Shown: positions 16,603-26,160 of the stretch, in pieces
How the letters are laid out: each line of letters starts with the position of its first letter
Position numbering within the stretch: position 1 is the stretch's first letter
Assembly: GCF_947496775.1 (NCBI RefSeq)
Contig: NZ_CANMDU010000001.1
Location: 62,001-126,000, forward strand
From: an uncultured Maribacter sp.
GTDB taxonomy: Bacteria; Bacteroidota; Bacteroidia; Flavobacteriales; Flavobacteriaceae
Reading direction: 5' to 3'
Length of the DNA: 64,000 nucleotides
Position numbers and translations under genes: made by a program
The notes under the pieces: model-generated
Told to the model about the DNA's origin: nothing
Seen by the model: the letters and a program-made list of their open reading frames with translations, nothing else
Databases searched by the model: none

Positions 16603-17424
16603 CTAAAACCCGGAAAGGTACCCTATAACCATATTATTATACAATTGTGGTTGCTCCACGTTAACAACATGACCACAATCCTGCACCACAAATAAATTAG
16701 AACTACTATGTTTATCTGCAATTTTACGAATTGCTGGAAGGAAAAGGTAATCTTCTTCTCCCATTATATAAAGTGTCGGGATTTTTATTTCTACCGATCT
16801 AAAGAAATGAAGTATTGGTTTTAAATTCACCGCCAGTCTAAACCATTTAAGAAACTCTTCTTTATATATTTTTTTTGATTCTTTAATAAACAAATTCCTA
16901 GATTCCTTATGGTTCCTATAAGGCATTATTAAAAAAATAAAGACATTATATAGTTTATGGTATGGCACTATTTTTTTTAATAACATACCAGTTCGCAAAA
17001 TTAATCTAGATTTAAAACCCAATTTCATAATTGCCCCACCCATAATCATGCTTTGCACTCTTTCTGGGTGTTTTTCTGCTATTGTACGTATTATAATTGT
17101 ACCAAGAGAAATACCTATAAAATGAGAGGTATTAATTCCTTCAAAATCTATAACTTCTATTATATCCTCGGCAAGAGTATCAAAAGTATATAATTCTTGT
17201 AATTCCTCTACAAAATCAGAAGAAACAGAAGCTCCATGTCCTTTTAAATCTAAGAGAAGAACATTAAAATGTTTTCTAAATTCTCGGACTTGCTTATGCC
17301 ATATAATGGAACTCCCTCCTGCTCCGTGCACAAAAGTGACCCAAGTATTAGAATTCTCGTGTATATATTTAGTATAATTAAGCAATGTATTCTGTTTGCC
17401 ACCCTTTTTTTGAGCAGAACACAA
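16603..17424 (-). CDS. Alpha/beta hydrolase
   Basis: The 273-residue protein is an alpha/beta hydrolase of the small esterase/lipase type. The oxyanion motif is in TFVHGAGGSSIIWHKQ, the nucleophile Ser in HFIGISLGTII (GxSxG form), an Asp in IMGEEDYLF and the catalytic His in QDCGHVVNVEQP. The substrate is unknown. The ATG at 17422-17424 adds a charged stretch before the usual family start. A TTG at 17385 (giving M-L-N-Y-T-K-Y) fits better to typical relatives, so the real protein may be 260 residues. Single gene, facing the AraC-type gene. Confidence 0.88.
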   Translation of the reverse strand: MCSAQKKGGKQNTLLNYTKYIHENSNTWVTFVHGAGGSSIIWHKQVREFRKHFNVLLLDLKGHGASVSSDFVEELQELYTFDTLAEDIIEVIDFEGINTSHFIGISLGTIIIRTIAEKHPERVQSMIMGGAIMKLGFKSRLILRTGMLLKKIVPYHKLYNVFIFLIMPYRNHKESRNLFIKESKKIYKEEFLKWFRLAVNLKPILHFFRSVEIKIPTLYIMGEEDYLFLPAIRKIADKHSSSNLFVVQDCGHVVNVEQPQLYNNMVIGYLSGF

Positions 17425-17574
17425 TGTATTAAAACTTTTTCAACTTTCGATGAAATACACTTTTTTTTAACATTCTTAATTTTTTTTAATAGTAACAAAT
17501 CGCAAAAAAGATAAATGGCAAAAATATTAGTTGTACGTCATAGCAAGGGCTAGTCCGGATCCAGATTCTGATCG

Positions 17575-17582
17575 TATATTTG
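17575..17582 (+). promoter_or_regulatory. -7 box before the 65-residue hypothetical gene
   Basis: TATATTTG matches TAnnTTTG and lies 20 bases before the ATG at 17603. It supports that ATG rather than earlier in-frame starts. Confidence 0.4.
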
Positions 17583-17602
17583 CATACACATTAACTACAA
17601 CT

Positions 17603-17800
17603 ATGGAAAAGCAATATTGTAAAGTTGGGTCTACCACCCCTTTAGGCAACGGAAATCAATCTATTTCTTTATTAGAGTATCAATATCAAAACTTTATGGA
17701 GAAAGCCAGTAACATAAAATATTCCGATTCGAAACTTGGAGAATTTTTTGAGTTAAAAGCTAAAAAAATAAAAAAAGACTTAGAGAATTTAATGCATTAA
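17603..17800 (+). CDS. Small hypothetical protein
   Basis: This 65-residue basic, helical protein starts MEKQYCKVGSTTPLG and ends with a Lys-rich helix (ELKAKKIKKDLENLMH). The start was chosen because a -7 box lies 20 bases upstream; a longer frame from 17531 would run through that box. No family was recognised. It converges with pyrF, whose stop codon is adjacent to its own with no base between the two genes. Confidence 0.5.
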   Translation: MEKQYCKVGSTTPLGNGNQSISLLEYQYQNFMEKASNIKYSDSKLGEFFELKAKKIKKDLENLMH

Positions 17801-18622
17801 TTATTTTAATTTTTGCAATTCTACCTCCATTTGTATCTGCAATACCGAGGCACTTTTTGCAGCTTTTTCCGCAAAATCAATTCCTTGGGAAGCGTATATT
17901 ATCCCCCTAGAAGAATTTACAAGCAAACCTACTAGACTATTCATGCCGTATTTACAAACCTCTTCTAAACTACCTCCTTGCGCTCCTACTCCTGGAACTA
18001 ATAAAAAGCTTTTAGGTACAATTTTTCTTATATCTGTTAAAAAAGTAGCTTTGGTTGCGCCTACTACATACATTAAATTTTCGGAATTGTCGTAGGTAAC
18101 AGAAGTTTCTAAAACTTCTTTATACAACTCTTTTCCATCTATTAGTTTTGTTTGAAAATCAAAAGCCCCCTTATTAGATGTTAACGCAAGTAATATTGTA
18201 TGCTTATTCTTAAACGCTAAGAACGGCTCCACAGAATCCTTTCCCATATAGGGTGCTATGGTAACGGAATCGAAATTCATATCCTCAAAAAAAGCTTTTG
18301 CATACCTGGTAGAAGTATTCCCTATGTCTCCTCTTTTTGCATCTGCAATAGTAAAAATTTCAGGATGTTTTTCATTTAGATACTTTATAGTTTTATCTAA
18401 AGCAACCCAACCTCTTATACCATACGCTTCATAAAACGCAATATTAGGTTTATAAGCTACACATAAATGATGCGTAGCATCTATAATTGCCTTGTTAAAT
18501 GCAAATAAAGGATCTTCTTCTTTTAATAAATGAGAAGGAATTTTCTCTAAATCGGTATCTAATCCAATACATAGAAAGGATTTTTTTTTATGTATTTGCT
18601 CTACTAATTCTGTTGTAGTCAT
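17801..18622 (-). CDS. pyrF: Orotidine 5'-phosphate decarboxylase
   Basis: The 273-residue TIM-barrel enzyme makes UMP in the last step of de novo pyrimidine synthesis. The catalytic Asp-Lys pair lies in [14 protein letters not shown] with Lys96. The motifs [15 protein letters not shown] and [16 protein letters not shown] mark the longer type 2 subfamily found in mycobacteria, myxobacteria and Bacteroidota. Its start is 6 bases from the prfA stop, so the two genes form one unit with prfA first. Confidence 0.95.
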   Translation of the reverse strand: MTTTELVEQIHKKKSFLCIGLDTDLEKIPSHLLKEEDPLFAFNKAIIDATHHLCVAYKPNIAFYEAYGIRGWVALDKTIKYLNEKHPEIFTIADAKRGDIGNTSTRYAKAFFEDMNFDSVTIAPYMGKDSVEPFLAFKNKHTILLALTSNKGAFDFQTKLIDGKELYKEVLETSVTYDNSENLMYVVGATKATFLTDIRKIVPKSFLLVPGVGAQGGSLEEVCKYGMNSLVGLLVNSSRGIIYASQGIDFAEKAAKSASVLQIQMEVELQKLK

Positions 18623-18628
18623 TTTGTT

Positions 18629-19705
18629 TTAAAAAATTCCGGAAGCTTCTTTTAATTTTTCTGTATTCTCTACTAAACTAAGCTCATCTATTATTTTTTG
18701 AATATCGCCATTAATAATATTCTGCAAATCGTACAATGTTAACCCTATTCTATGATCTGTAACCCTTCCTTGCGAATAATTGTAAGTTCTAATCTTGGCT
18801 GAACGATCACCACTACTAACTTGCGAATTTCTTTTAGCCGCATCCTCCTCTTGTTTCTTTGCTAACTCTAAATCATACAAACGAGAACGTAACACTCTAA
18901 AAGCTTTTTCTTTATTTTTATGCTGAGATTTTTGATCTTGGCATTGCGCCACCAAACCTGAAGGAACGTGCGTTAAACGAACTGCTGAATATGTCGTATT
19001 TACCGATTGCCCACCTGGACCGGAAGAACAGAAAAAATCTATACGCACATCTTTTGGATCTATTTGAACATCAAAATCTTCGGCTTCTGGCAGAACCATT
19101 ACAGTAGCAGCACTTGTATGTACCCTACCTTGGGTTTCCGTTTGTGGCACTCTTTGCACACGATGCACTCCCGCTTCAAACTTTAGTGTACCGTACACAT
19201 CTGCTCCACTAACTTCAAATTGAATTTCTTTATATCCACCATTAGTACCTTCACTTAAATCTATAACGTTAGTTTTCCAACCTTTAGATTCGCAATATTT
19301 AGTATACATTCTAAACAAATCTCCAGCAAAAATACTTGCTTCATCTCCACCTGTTCCAGCTCTTATCTCTACCACAACATCTTTAGCATCCTCTGGATCT
19401 TTTGGAATCAGCATTAATTTAATATCGTCTTCTAATTGCGGCAAGGATTCTTTAGCTTCTTCTAACTGCATTTTGGCCATTTCTACCATTTCAGCATCGC
19501 TCCCATCCGCAAGTATTTCTTCAGCCTCTTGAATATTATTAGTAAACGCAAGGTATTCTTCACGCTTATCCATCAAATCTTTAAGATCTTTATATTCTTT
19601 GGTTAATTGAACGTAACGCTTTTGATCCGAAATAACATCTGGTTGAATTATTAAATCCGATATCTCATCAAAACGCTGCTTAACAATATTTAATTTATCT
19701 ATCAT
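18629..19705 (-). CDS. prfA: Peptide chain release factor 1
   Basis: This 358-residue factor reads the UAA and UAG stop codons and triggers peptide release. The GGQ motif is at residues 231-233 ([10 protein letters not shown]), and the codon-recognition PxT tripeptide appears as PQT near residue 187 ([11 protein letters not shown]). The N-terminal helical domain 1 and the C-terminal [19 protein letters not shown] segment are complete. It is followed by pyrF 6 bases downstream. A 98-base gap separates it from the apbE stop. Confidence 0.96.
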   Translation of the reverse strand: MIDKLNIVKQRFDEISDLIIQPDVISDQKRYVQLTKEYKDLKDLMDKREEYLAFTNNIQEAEEILADGSDAEMVEMAKMQLEEAKESLPQLEDDIKLMLIPKDPEDAKDVVVEIRAGTGGDEASIFAGDLFRMYTKYCESKGWKTNVIDLSEGTNGGYKEIQFEVSGADVYGTLKFEAGVHRVQRVPQTETQGRVHTSAATVMVLPEAEDFDVQIDPKDVRIDFFCSSGPGGQSVNTTYSAVRLTHVPSGLVAQCQDQKSQHKNKEKAFRVLRSRLYDLELAKKQEEDAAKRNSQVSSGDRSAKIRTYNYSQGRVTDHRIGLTLYDLQNIINGDIQKIIDELSLVENTEKLKEASGIF

Positions 19706-19803
19706 AATCTTACATCACTTGGATTGCGAATTTACAATAAATTTGCACATTTTATACCATTAAAGAATCAAGTTAAAACAAGGAACAGGTATTAAAAAGG
19801 CAA

Positions 19804-20805
19804 CTACTTTAGAATGGCATTATCTAAAATTAAACCATTTGTTTTATGAATTCTATTGTTATCATCTACAAAAATAGCCTCTGTTCCGCCTAGTTGATTA
19901 ATTAAAGATACCCCTTTATCTAGACCCAAAACGAGAACAGCGGTGACTAAAGCATCACATAATTCTGCACTTTTAGCAAATACGGTTGCTTTTTTTAATC
20001 CTCTTACGGGGCTACCTGTCCTTGGATCAAGGATATGCCCGTATTTTTCCCCTTTAAAGCTTACGTATTTTTCATATACATCTGTAGTGGAAACAGATGA
20101 TTCTAAAATGGGTAACCAAGTAAGTATTTTATAATTACTAACTGGGTCCGCCACTCCCAACAACCATTTTTCACCACTTACTTTTGTACCCCAAGTAGTT
20201 ATATCTCCAGAAGCATTAATAACACCTGAAATTACTTGATTAGACATTAAAAGTGCTTTAGCTTTATCTACAGCGTACCCTTTTCCTATGGCTCCAAAAG
20301 AAATACGCATTCCCTTCTTTTTTAAAAATACAGTTTGCTCTTCTTTATTTAGAATAATATTTCGATAACCAACACTACTAATTGAGGTGCTTATTTCTTC
20401 TTTAGTAGGTGGATATTTCATTTTACCATTAAACTGCCAAACATTTTTTTTTGAAGCAAACGTTATATCAAAAGCTCCATCCGTTATTTCAGAAATTTGT
20501 ATTGCTCTTTCTATCAAAGCAAACAATTCCATTTTAACTTTTACAGGTTTAATACCTGCATTTTCATTTATTTTATGCGTTTCTGAATTAGAATCCCAAG
20601 AAGAAATTAGTTTATTTATTCGGTTGATTTCTGCCGCAGCTTCTTCAATATTAATATAACCAAGCTCTTCGTTAACCGCCACTACGGTAATACCAAAAGA
20701 TTCTCCCATGAGAGGAACACTTTTCTTTACGGTTACATATTTTTTCTCTTGACTGTACCCAACAACAACCAGAAAACCAAAAAACAACGTAATAAAGGTT
20801 TTCAC
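19804..20805 (-). CDS. apbE: FAD:protein FMN transferase
   Basis: The 333-residue exported enzyme attaches FMN covalently to Thr or Ser of target proteins such as NqrB, NqrC or RnfG. The N-terminal signal peptide ends near residue 18 (VVGYSQ). Family motifs include SSWDSNSETHKIN, ISFGAIGKGYAVDKA (flavin-binding), VINASGDITTWG and EKYGHILDPRTGSPV. Length is normal. It precedes the Rieske protein gene in genomic position but lies downstream of it on this strand, 45 bases from its end; cotranscription is likely. No target protein is encoded nearby. Confidence 0.94.
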   Translation of the reverse strand: MKTFITLFFGFLVVVGYSQEKKYVTVKKSVPLMGESFGITVVAVNEELGYINIEEAAAEINRINKLISSWDSNSETHKINENAGIKPVKVKMELFALIERAIQISEITDGAFDITFASKKNVWQFNGKMKYPPTKEEISTSISSVGYRNIILNKEEQTVFLKKKGMRISFGAIGKGYAVDKAKALLMSNQVISGVINASGDITTWGTKVSGEKWLLGVADPVSNYKILTWLPILESSVSTTDVYEKYVSFKGEKYGHILDPRTGSPVRGLKKATVFAKSAELCDALVTAVLVLGLDKGVSLINQLGGTEAIFVDDNNRIHKTNGLILDNAILK

Positions 20806-20850
20806 TAGGTATTTTTTTTGTAGAATTAGATTTGGTTTTATTAAGTATTC

Positions 20851-21288
20851 TTATTCAAATACACGTAAGGTAGTACCTGTAAGCTCTGTATTGTAGATTT
20901 TTAACGCTTTAGCAGGATTACTGTCTACCTGATTTAATGGCGTACCATCTTGAGAAAATTTAGAACCATGAACATCGCAATAAAAAAGATCTTGATTTGC
21001 CTGAAAACGTACTTGATCATACCCTTGATGACTACAAATTTGACTTGCGGCCACAAAATCTCCGTTTGCATTCTTTGCCACAACCACTAAATCCTTTAAA
21101 ATAAAGTCTCCAGAGTTGGCTAGTTTACTCCCTTCTGATGAAGACAAATCTATTGTAAAATCAATTCCAGTAGGTAGTGGCAATATTTCTCCATTTTCTT
21201 CATCTTTGGAGCATCCACCCAAACAAGGGAATAGTACCGCAAAAGCAGCTCCTGCTCCTATACTCTTTAAAAACTCTTTACGCTCCAT
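20851..21288 (-). CDS. Rieske [2Fe-2S] lipoprotein
   Basis: The 145-residue protein starts with MERKEFLKSIGAGAAF and a hydrophobic segment ending LGGC, which suggests export and lipid anchoring. The Rieske ligands are in QICSHQGYDQV (CxH) and LFYCDVHGSKFS (CxxH), about 16-20 residues apart, as in Rieske domains. It is probably a periplasmic electron carrier. There is no full twin-arginine motif (only RK). It lies upstream of apbE on the same strand, and the pair may act in the same redox pathway. Confidence 0.87.
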   Translation of the reverse strand: MERKEFLKSIGAGAAFAVLFPCLGGCSKDEENGEILPLPTGIDFTIDLSSSEGSKLANSGDFILKDLVVVAKNANGDFVAASQICSHQGYDQVRFQANQDLFYCDVHGSKFSQDGTPLNQVDSNPAKALKIYNTELTGTTLRVFE

Positions 21289-21429
21289 AACAAACCTATT
21301 TACTCGATAGTCGATATTAAAATACTCCGAGATACTCCTCGAAATAAGATCAGGGTTTAACTAATACTACATGGACTTCCCCAAGGTAGTTCATTAAGTA
21401 AAACGGAAGAATAATAGTATTCGTATGCC

Positions 21430-22608
21430 TTAATAAACAAAGGTTCCAAACTCACTTTGAATGGTCAGTTTTTTGGAAGAAAATTCTTCCACCTTACCTA
21501 TTATCTGAGCATCTACATTAAACTCTTGAGCTATTTTAATTAGATCCTCTGCAACATCCGAATTAACATATGCTTCTAATCTATGACCACAATTAAAAAC
21601 TTGATACATTTCTTTCCAATCTGTATTAGATTGTTCTTGTATTAGTTTAAACAATGGAGGAACAGCCATCATGTTATTTTTTACAATATGTAAATTATCT
21701 ACAAAATGCAAAATCTTGGTCTGCGCTCCTCCACTACAATGGATCATTCCATGAATATCATCCGAAGAATATTTCTCCAAAATTCTTTTTACAATTGGCG
21801 CATATGTTCTTGTCGGAGATAACACCAATTTACCTGCATCAATAGGAGAATCCTTAACACCATCTGTTAATTTTACATTACCAGAATACACCAAATCTTC
21901 TGGAACGGAAGCATCAAAACTTTCTGGGTACTTAGCTGCTAAATATTTAGAAAAAACATCATGCCTTGCCGAAGTAAGGCCATTACTTCCCATTCCTCCA
22001 TTATATTCCGACTCATAAGTTGCCTGACCGTAGGAAGCAAAACCTACAATAACATCGCCAGCCTTAATATTTGCATTATCTATTACATTACTTCTTTTTA
22101 CTCTAGCAGTAACCGTTGAATCTACAATAATGGTACGAACCAAATCTCCTACATCCGCAGTTTCTCCGCCAGTAGAATGTATTGTAATTCCGTGCTCCCT
22201 TAAATCCGAAATTATTTCTTCTGTACCGTTGATGATTGCGGAAAGAACCTCTCCTGGTATTAAATTTTTATTTCTTCCAATAGTAGAAGACAGCATTATA
22301 TTATCTGTAGCTCCAACACAAATAAGGTCATCAATATTCATTATTAGTGCATCTTGCGCTATGCCTTTCCATATAGAAACATCTCCTGTTTCTTTCCAGT
22401 ACATATAGGCTAACGAAGATTTTGTTCCAGCTCCATCCGCATGCATTACCAAACAATAATCAGAATCATTAGTTAAATAATCTGGCACTATTTTACAAAA
22501 CGCTTTAGGAAACAATCCTTTATCAATGTTCTTTATTGCATTATGCACATCTTCTTTAGATGCAGAAACCCCTCTTTGATTATACCTTTCACTATTAGAT
22601 GAACTCAT
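21430..22608 (-). CDS. purM: Phosphoribosylformylglycinamidine cyclo-ligase (AIR synthetase)
   Basis: The 392-residue ATP-dependent enzyme makes AIR in purine synthesis. It has the AIRS/PurM two-domain fold with GDVSIWKGIAQDALIMNIDDLICVGA-type metal-binding segment (MNIDD), the motif HSTGGETADVGDLV and a C-terminal domain with IIGKVEEF. It is longer than the roughly 345-residue E. coli enzyme and belongs to the Bacteroidota type. Single gene between the Rieske-apbE pair and glutamine synthetase III. Confidence 0.9.
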   Translation of the reverse strand: MSSSNSERYNQRGVSASKEDVHNAIKNIDKGLFPKAFCKIVPDYLTNDSDYCLVMHADGAGTKSSLAYMYWKETGDVSIWKGIAQDALIMNIDDLICVGATDNIMLSSTIGRNKNLIPGEVLSAIINGTEEIISDLREHGITIHSTGGETADVGDLVRTIIVDSTVTARVKRSNVIDNANIKAGDVIVGFASYGQATYESEYNGGMGSNGLTSARHDVFSKYLAAKYPESFDASVPEDLVYSGNVKLTDGVKDSPIDAGKLVLSPTRTYAPIVKRILEKYSSDDIHGMIHCSGGAQTKILHFVDNLHIVKNNMMAVPPLFKLIQEQSNTDWKEMYQVFNCGHRLEAYVNSDVAEDLIKIAQEFNVDAQIIGKVEEFSSKKLTIQSEFGTFVY

Positions 22609-22678
22609 TACTTAAATATTTGTGGCAAAAATAACAGAAACCTTAAAGATGTAAACTATAATTAATACTTTATCTACA

Positions 22679-24865
22679 TTATTTAATGAACAACAACTCT
22701 CTATACTTAGTTAATGGCCATAATTGATTGTCTATTAATTGCTCTAACTTATCGCAATGGTATCTAATTTCATCAAAATAAGGCTTCACATTTTCACAAT
22801 AAGCATTTGCTTTTTTAGCACTTTCCTTTAGCTTATTTGCTTTTTTCCGTGCATCGGTCATATTATCTGTCAACTTTTTAAGAGAAACCATATGTTCGGC
22901 AATTTCTTCTAAAATAGTAAGTTGTCCATCTGCTAATTTCTTATGTGCTGCTCCATAAATATCTTTTAAACCTATAACATTTTGCATTAGTTTATTTTGA
23001 TATTCTATCGCAGCGGGTATTATATGATTATACACCAGCTCATTTAAAACTCTACCCTCAATTTGTAAGTGTAAAATATAAGTATCTAGCTCTACCTCTT
23101 GTCTTGCCTTTACCTCTACCTCACTCATTACTTTAGTAACTTTAAAAAGCTCTAAAGTTTCTTTTTTAGTAAGTACTTTTAATGCCTCAGGAGTAGTTTT
23201 GTTATTGCTTAATTTTCTTCTTTTCGCCTCCTTTTCCCAATCTTCACTGTACCCGTCTCCATCAAAACGAATTCGTTTTGATGTCTTTATATACTCTCTT
23301 AAAACGTTAAAAATTGCTTCATCCTTCTTAAGACTCTTTTTATCAACAAGAGCATCTACCTCTTTTTTAAAGTCTCTCAATTGTTTTGCTACAATAGTAT
23401 TTATTATAGTCATTGGTTTCGCACAATTGGTTTTAGAACCAACCCCACGCATTTCGAATTTATTCCCTGTAAAAGCAAAAGGAGAAGTTCTATTACGGTC
23501 GGTGTTATCTAGTAAAATTTCTGGTATTTTACCAACAACATTAAGCTTTAATTCCGTTTTTTCTTCTGGAGAAAGTTTTCCTTGCGAAACCCCCTCTAGC
23601 TCATCTAAAACCCTACTTAGCTGAGACCCTACGAATATCGAAAATATTGCTGGCGGAGCTTCGTTTGCTCCTAATCTATGATCATTACTTGCCGATGCAA
23701 TAGAAGATCGTAACAATTCCTCATACGTATCTACCGCTTTAATGGTATTTACAAAAAAGGTTAAAAATTGTAGGTTTTTCATTGGGGTACTACCTGGACT
23801 AAGAAGATTAACGCCAGTATCTGTAGCTAAAGACCAATTATTATGCTTGCCCGAACCATTTATATCTGCAAAAGGTTTCTCATGAAAAAGTACTTTAAAC
23901 CCATGTTTATCGGCTACTTTCTCCATTACATCCATCAGTAAAAGATTGTGATCTATCGCTAAATTTGCCTCTTCAAAAACCGGAGCCAATTCAAACTGAT
24001 TTGGTGCAACCTCATTATGTCTGGTTTTTACAGGTATGCCTAATTTAGTACACTCCTGTTCCAATTCGCTCATAAAACCTAAAACTCTATTAGGAATTAC
24101 ACCAAAATAATGGTCATCTAACTGTTGGCCTTTTGCAGCAGTATGGCCTATTAATGTTCTTCCTGTTAAAACAATATCTAATCTAGAATGCGCTAGAGCT
24201 TTATCTATTAAAAAGTACTCTTGTTCCCAGCCTAATGTAGCATTAACCTTAGCCACAGTTTTATCAAAATATTTAGCCACAGCAGTAGCTGCCTCGTCTA
24301 CGGCATGTAGTGCTCTTAATAAAGGAGCTTTATTATCTAAAGCCTCTCCTGTGTAAGACACAAAAACGGTTGGAATACATAGTGTAGTACCATATATAAA
24401 TGCTGGAGATGTGGGATCCCATGCAGTGTAACCACGAGCTTCAAAAGTATTTCTTATTCCTCCACTAGGAAAACTAGAAGCATCTGGTTCTTGCTGTACC
24501 AATTGTCCTCCTCCAAATTTTTCCAAAGCAGTTCCATCTGGCAATAAATCAAAAAAAGCATCATGTTTTTCTGCCGTACTACCTGTTAAAGGCTGAAACC
24601 AATGCGTATAATGTGTTGCCCCCATAGATATTGCCCAAGCTTTCATGGCTTCTGCAACTTGGTCTGCAATCTTCCTATCTATTTTTGTTCCAGAAAAAAT
24701 AGCTCCTTGCACACTTTCTAAAGCATCCTTGGTAAGATATTGCAACATTTTATGTTCATTAAAAACATTTGCACAAAATAACTCAGACCTTCTTCCACTC
24801 TCTTCTATCGTTTTACTCTCTCTTTTTGCACTTTCTGAAATTGCTTCAAATCGAATTTTAGACAT
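22679..24865 (-). CDS. glnN: Glutamine synthetase type III
   Basis: This 728-residue ATP-dependent enzyme forms glutamine from glutamate and ammonia. Family features include the N-terminal domain with ATHYTHWFQPLTGSTAEKHD, the catalytic EQEYFLID segment near residue 219, the ammonia-site region FEEANLAIDHN, HEKPFADINGSGKHNNWS with its NGSGKH metal/ATP motif, and a long helical C-terminal extension. Type III enzymes are dodecamers typical of Bacteroidota and cyanobacteria. The gene diverges from a type II-like glutamine synthetase, with 204 bases between the starts. A minus-strand -7 box (CAAAATTA on plus, 24907-24914) fits its promoter. Confidence 0.96.
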   Translation of the reverse strand: MSKIRFEAISESAKRESKTIEESGRRSELFCANVFNEHKMLQYLTKDALESVQGAIFSGTKIDRKIADQVAEAMKAWAISMGATHYTHWFQPLTGSTAEKHDAFFDLLPDGTALEKFGGGQLVQQEPDASSFPSGGIRNTFEARGYTAWDPTSPAFIYGTTLCIPTVFVSYTGEALDNKAPLLRALHAVDEAATAVAKYFDKTVAKVNATLGWEQEYFLIDKALAHSRLDIVLTGRTLIGHTAAKGQQLDDHYFGVIPNRVLGFMSELEQECTKLGIPVKTRHNEVAPNQFELAPVFEEANLAIDHNLLLMDVMEKVADKHGFKVLFHEKPFADINGSGKHNNWSLATDTGVNLLSPGSTPMKNLQFLTFFVNTIKAVDTYEELLRSSIASASNDHRLGANEAPPAIFSIFVGSQLSRVLDELEGVSQGKLSPEEKTELKLNVVGKIPEILLDNTDRNRTSPFAFTGNKFEMRGVGSKTNCAKPMTIINTIVAKQLRDFKKEVDALVDKKSLKKDEAIFNVLREYIKTSKRIRFDGDGYSEDWEKEAKRRKLSNNKTTPEALKVLTKKETLELFKVTKVMSEVEVKARQEVELDTYILHLQIEGRVLNELVYNHIIPAAIEYQNKLMQNVIGLKDIYGAAHKKLADGQLTILEEIAEHMVSLKKLTDNMTDARKKANKLKESAKKANAYCENVKPYFDEIRYHCDKLEQLIDNQLWPLTKYRELLFIK

Positions 24866-24906
24866 AATTTCTTGTTCTAAATAAATAATTGATTTTAAAA
24901 ATATAT

Positions 24907-24914
24907 CAAAATTA
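24907..24914 (-). promoter_or_regulatory. -7 box of the glutamine synthetase III gene
   Basis: On the minus strand this reads TAATTTTG, a perfect TAnnTTTG, 41 bases before the start codon. Upstream, at 24943-24960, lies a partial dyad CCCCT...AGGG that resembles the glnK inverted repeat. Confidence 0.45.
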
Positions 24915-24992
24915 CTATCAAAAATTAGATATTTAACAATTTCCCCTGTAAAAATTAGGGCAAAAAGAAAAAATACATACTTTCAACAGATT

Positions 24993-25037
24993 TACCCCCC
25001 TGAAATTTAGAAGATAAGGACAAAAAACATATTTTTG
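24993..25037 (+). promoter_or_regulatory. glnA promoter with TACCCCCCT block
   Basis: TATTTTTG at 25030-25037 matches the -7 box, 32 bases before the ATG. TACCCCCCT at 24993-25001 ends 29 bases upstream of the box. In the glnK promoter, TACCCCCT ends 30 bases upstream of its box. The equal placement suggests a common regulator for nitrogen genes. Confidence 0.5.
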
Positions 25038-25069
25038 TTCGAATCTAAAAGAATTACAATAATAATATT

Positions 25070-26083
25070 ATGGCAAAAATTAAATTAGAATACCTTTGGT
25101 TAGATGGTTATAAGCCAACTCAAAATTTGAGAAGTAAAACTAAGGTAGAAGAGCATGAAAACTTCCAAGGTACAATAGAAGAATTAGGAAACTGGTCTTT
25201 CGATGGTTCATCAACAAAACAAGCTTCTGGAGGAGCCTCTGATTGTATTTTAAAGCCTGTTGCTATCTACCCAGATCCAGCTCGTATCAATGGATATTTA
25301 GTAATGACTGAAGTATTGAGTGCCGATGGAACTCCACATGAGTCTAATGGTCGTGCTACTATTGAAGATGATGATAACGATTTCTGGTTCGGTTTTGAGC
25401 AAGAATACTTTATCATGGATAGAAAAACTCAATTACCTTTAGGATTCCCTATCGGTGGTTACCCAGGACCTCAAGGTATGTACTACTGTTCTGTTGGTGG
25501 AAAAAACACTTACGGAAGAGACTTCGTAGAAGAGCATGCTAACTTATGTATTGATGCTGGATTAAACTTTGAAGGAATTAACCAAGAAGTTGCATCTGGA
25601 CAATGGGAATTCCAATTGTTTGCTAAAGGAGCTAAGAAAGCTGGCGATGAAATTTGGATTGCTAGATATTTATTAGACCGTTTAACAGAAAAGTACGGAT
25701 GGTACATTGAATACCACCCAAAACCAATCAAAGGAGACTGGAATGGTTCTGGAATGCACGCTAACTTCTCAAATTCAATCTTGAGAGAATGTGGTTCTAA
25801 AGAAAAGTACGCTGAAATCTGTGAAGCTTTCCGTCCTGTAACTAAAGAACACATTGAAGTTTATGGAGAGTATAACGAGCAACGTTTAACTGGTGATCAC
25901 GAAACTGCTTCTATTAAAGATTTCTCTTGGGGTGTTTCTGATAGAGGAGCTTCTATTCGTATTCCAATTATCGCTGTAGAAAAAGGATATAAAGGATGGT
26001 TAGAAGATCGTCGTCCAGCTTCAAACGGAGACCCATACAAAATTGCTGCAAGAATTATCAAAACTGTTAAACCAGTTAAATAA
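25070..26083 (+). CDS. glnA: Glutamine synthetase, type II-like (beta-Grasp)
   Basis: The 337-residue enzyme is much shorter than type I and resembles the eukaryotic type II form. Visible motifs are EYLWLDGYKPTQNLRSKT at the start, LGNWSFDGSSTKQASGG, the catalytic FGFEQEYFIMD near residue 107, NFEGINQEVASGQWEFQ, and GDWNGSGMHANFS with the ATP/metal-binding NGSGMH. The ending KIAARIIKTVKP completes the domain. It diverges from the type III enzyme, so the organism has two synthetases encoded back to back. A 17-bp terminator follows. Confidence 0.94.
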   Translation: MAKIKLEYLWLDGYKPTQNLRSKTKVEEHENFQGTIEELGNWSFDGSSTKQASGGASDCILKPVAIYPDPARINGYLVMTEVLSADGTPHESNGRATIEDDDNDFWFGFEQEYFIMDRKTQLPLGFPIGGYPGPQGMYYCSVGGKNTYGRDFVEEHANLCIDAGLNFEGINQEVASGQWEFQLFAKGAKKAGDEIWIARYLLDRLTEKYGWYIEYHPKPIKGDWNGSGMHANFSNSILRECGSKEKYAEICEAFRPVTKEHIEVYGEYNEQRLTGDHETASIKDFSWGVSDRGASIRIPIIAVEKGYKGWLEDRRPASNGDPYKIAARIIKTVKPVK

Positions 26084-26103
26084 TCTTAACAATTTTATAC
26101 TAT

Positions 26104-26145
26104 AAAAAATCTCCTTTGCAATATGCAAAGGAGATTTTTTAGTTA
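26104..26145. terminator. Strong intrinsic terminator after glnA
   Basis: The arms 26104-26120 and 26124-26140 pair perfectly over 17 bp around the loop ATA, with A and T runs as the outer part. It should work in both directions, stopping glnA and the convergent glpQ. Confidence 0.92.
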
Positions 26146-26160
26146 TTAAATGTTAACACT

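Noticed and set aside
17531-17602. N-terminal extension of the small hypothetical protein
   Set aside because: It would be translated from sequence upstream of the likely -7 box at 17575.
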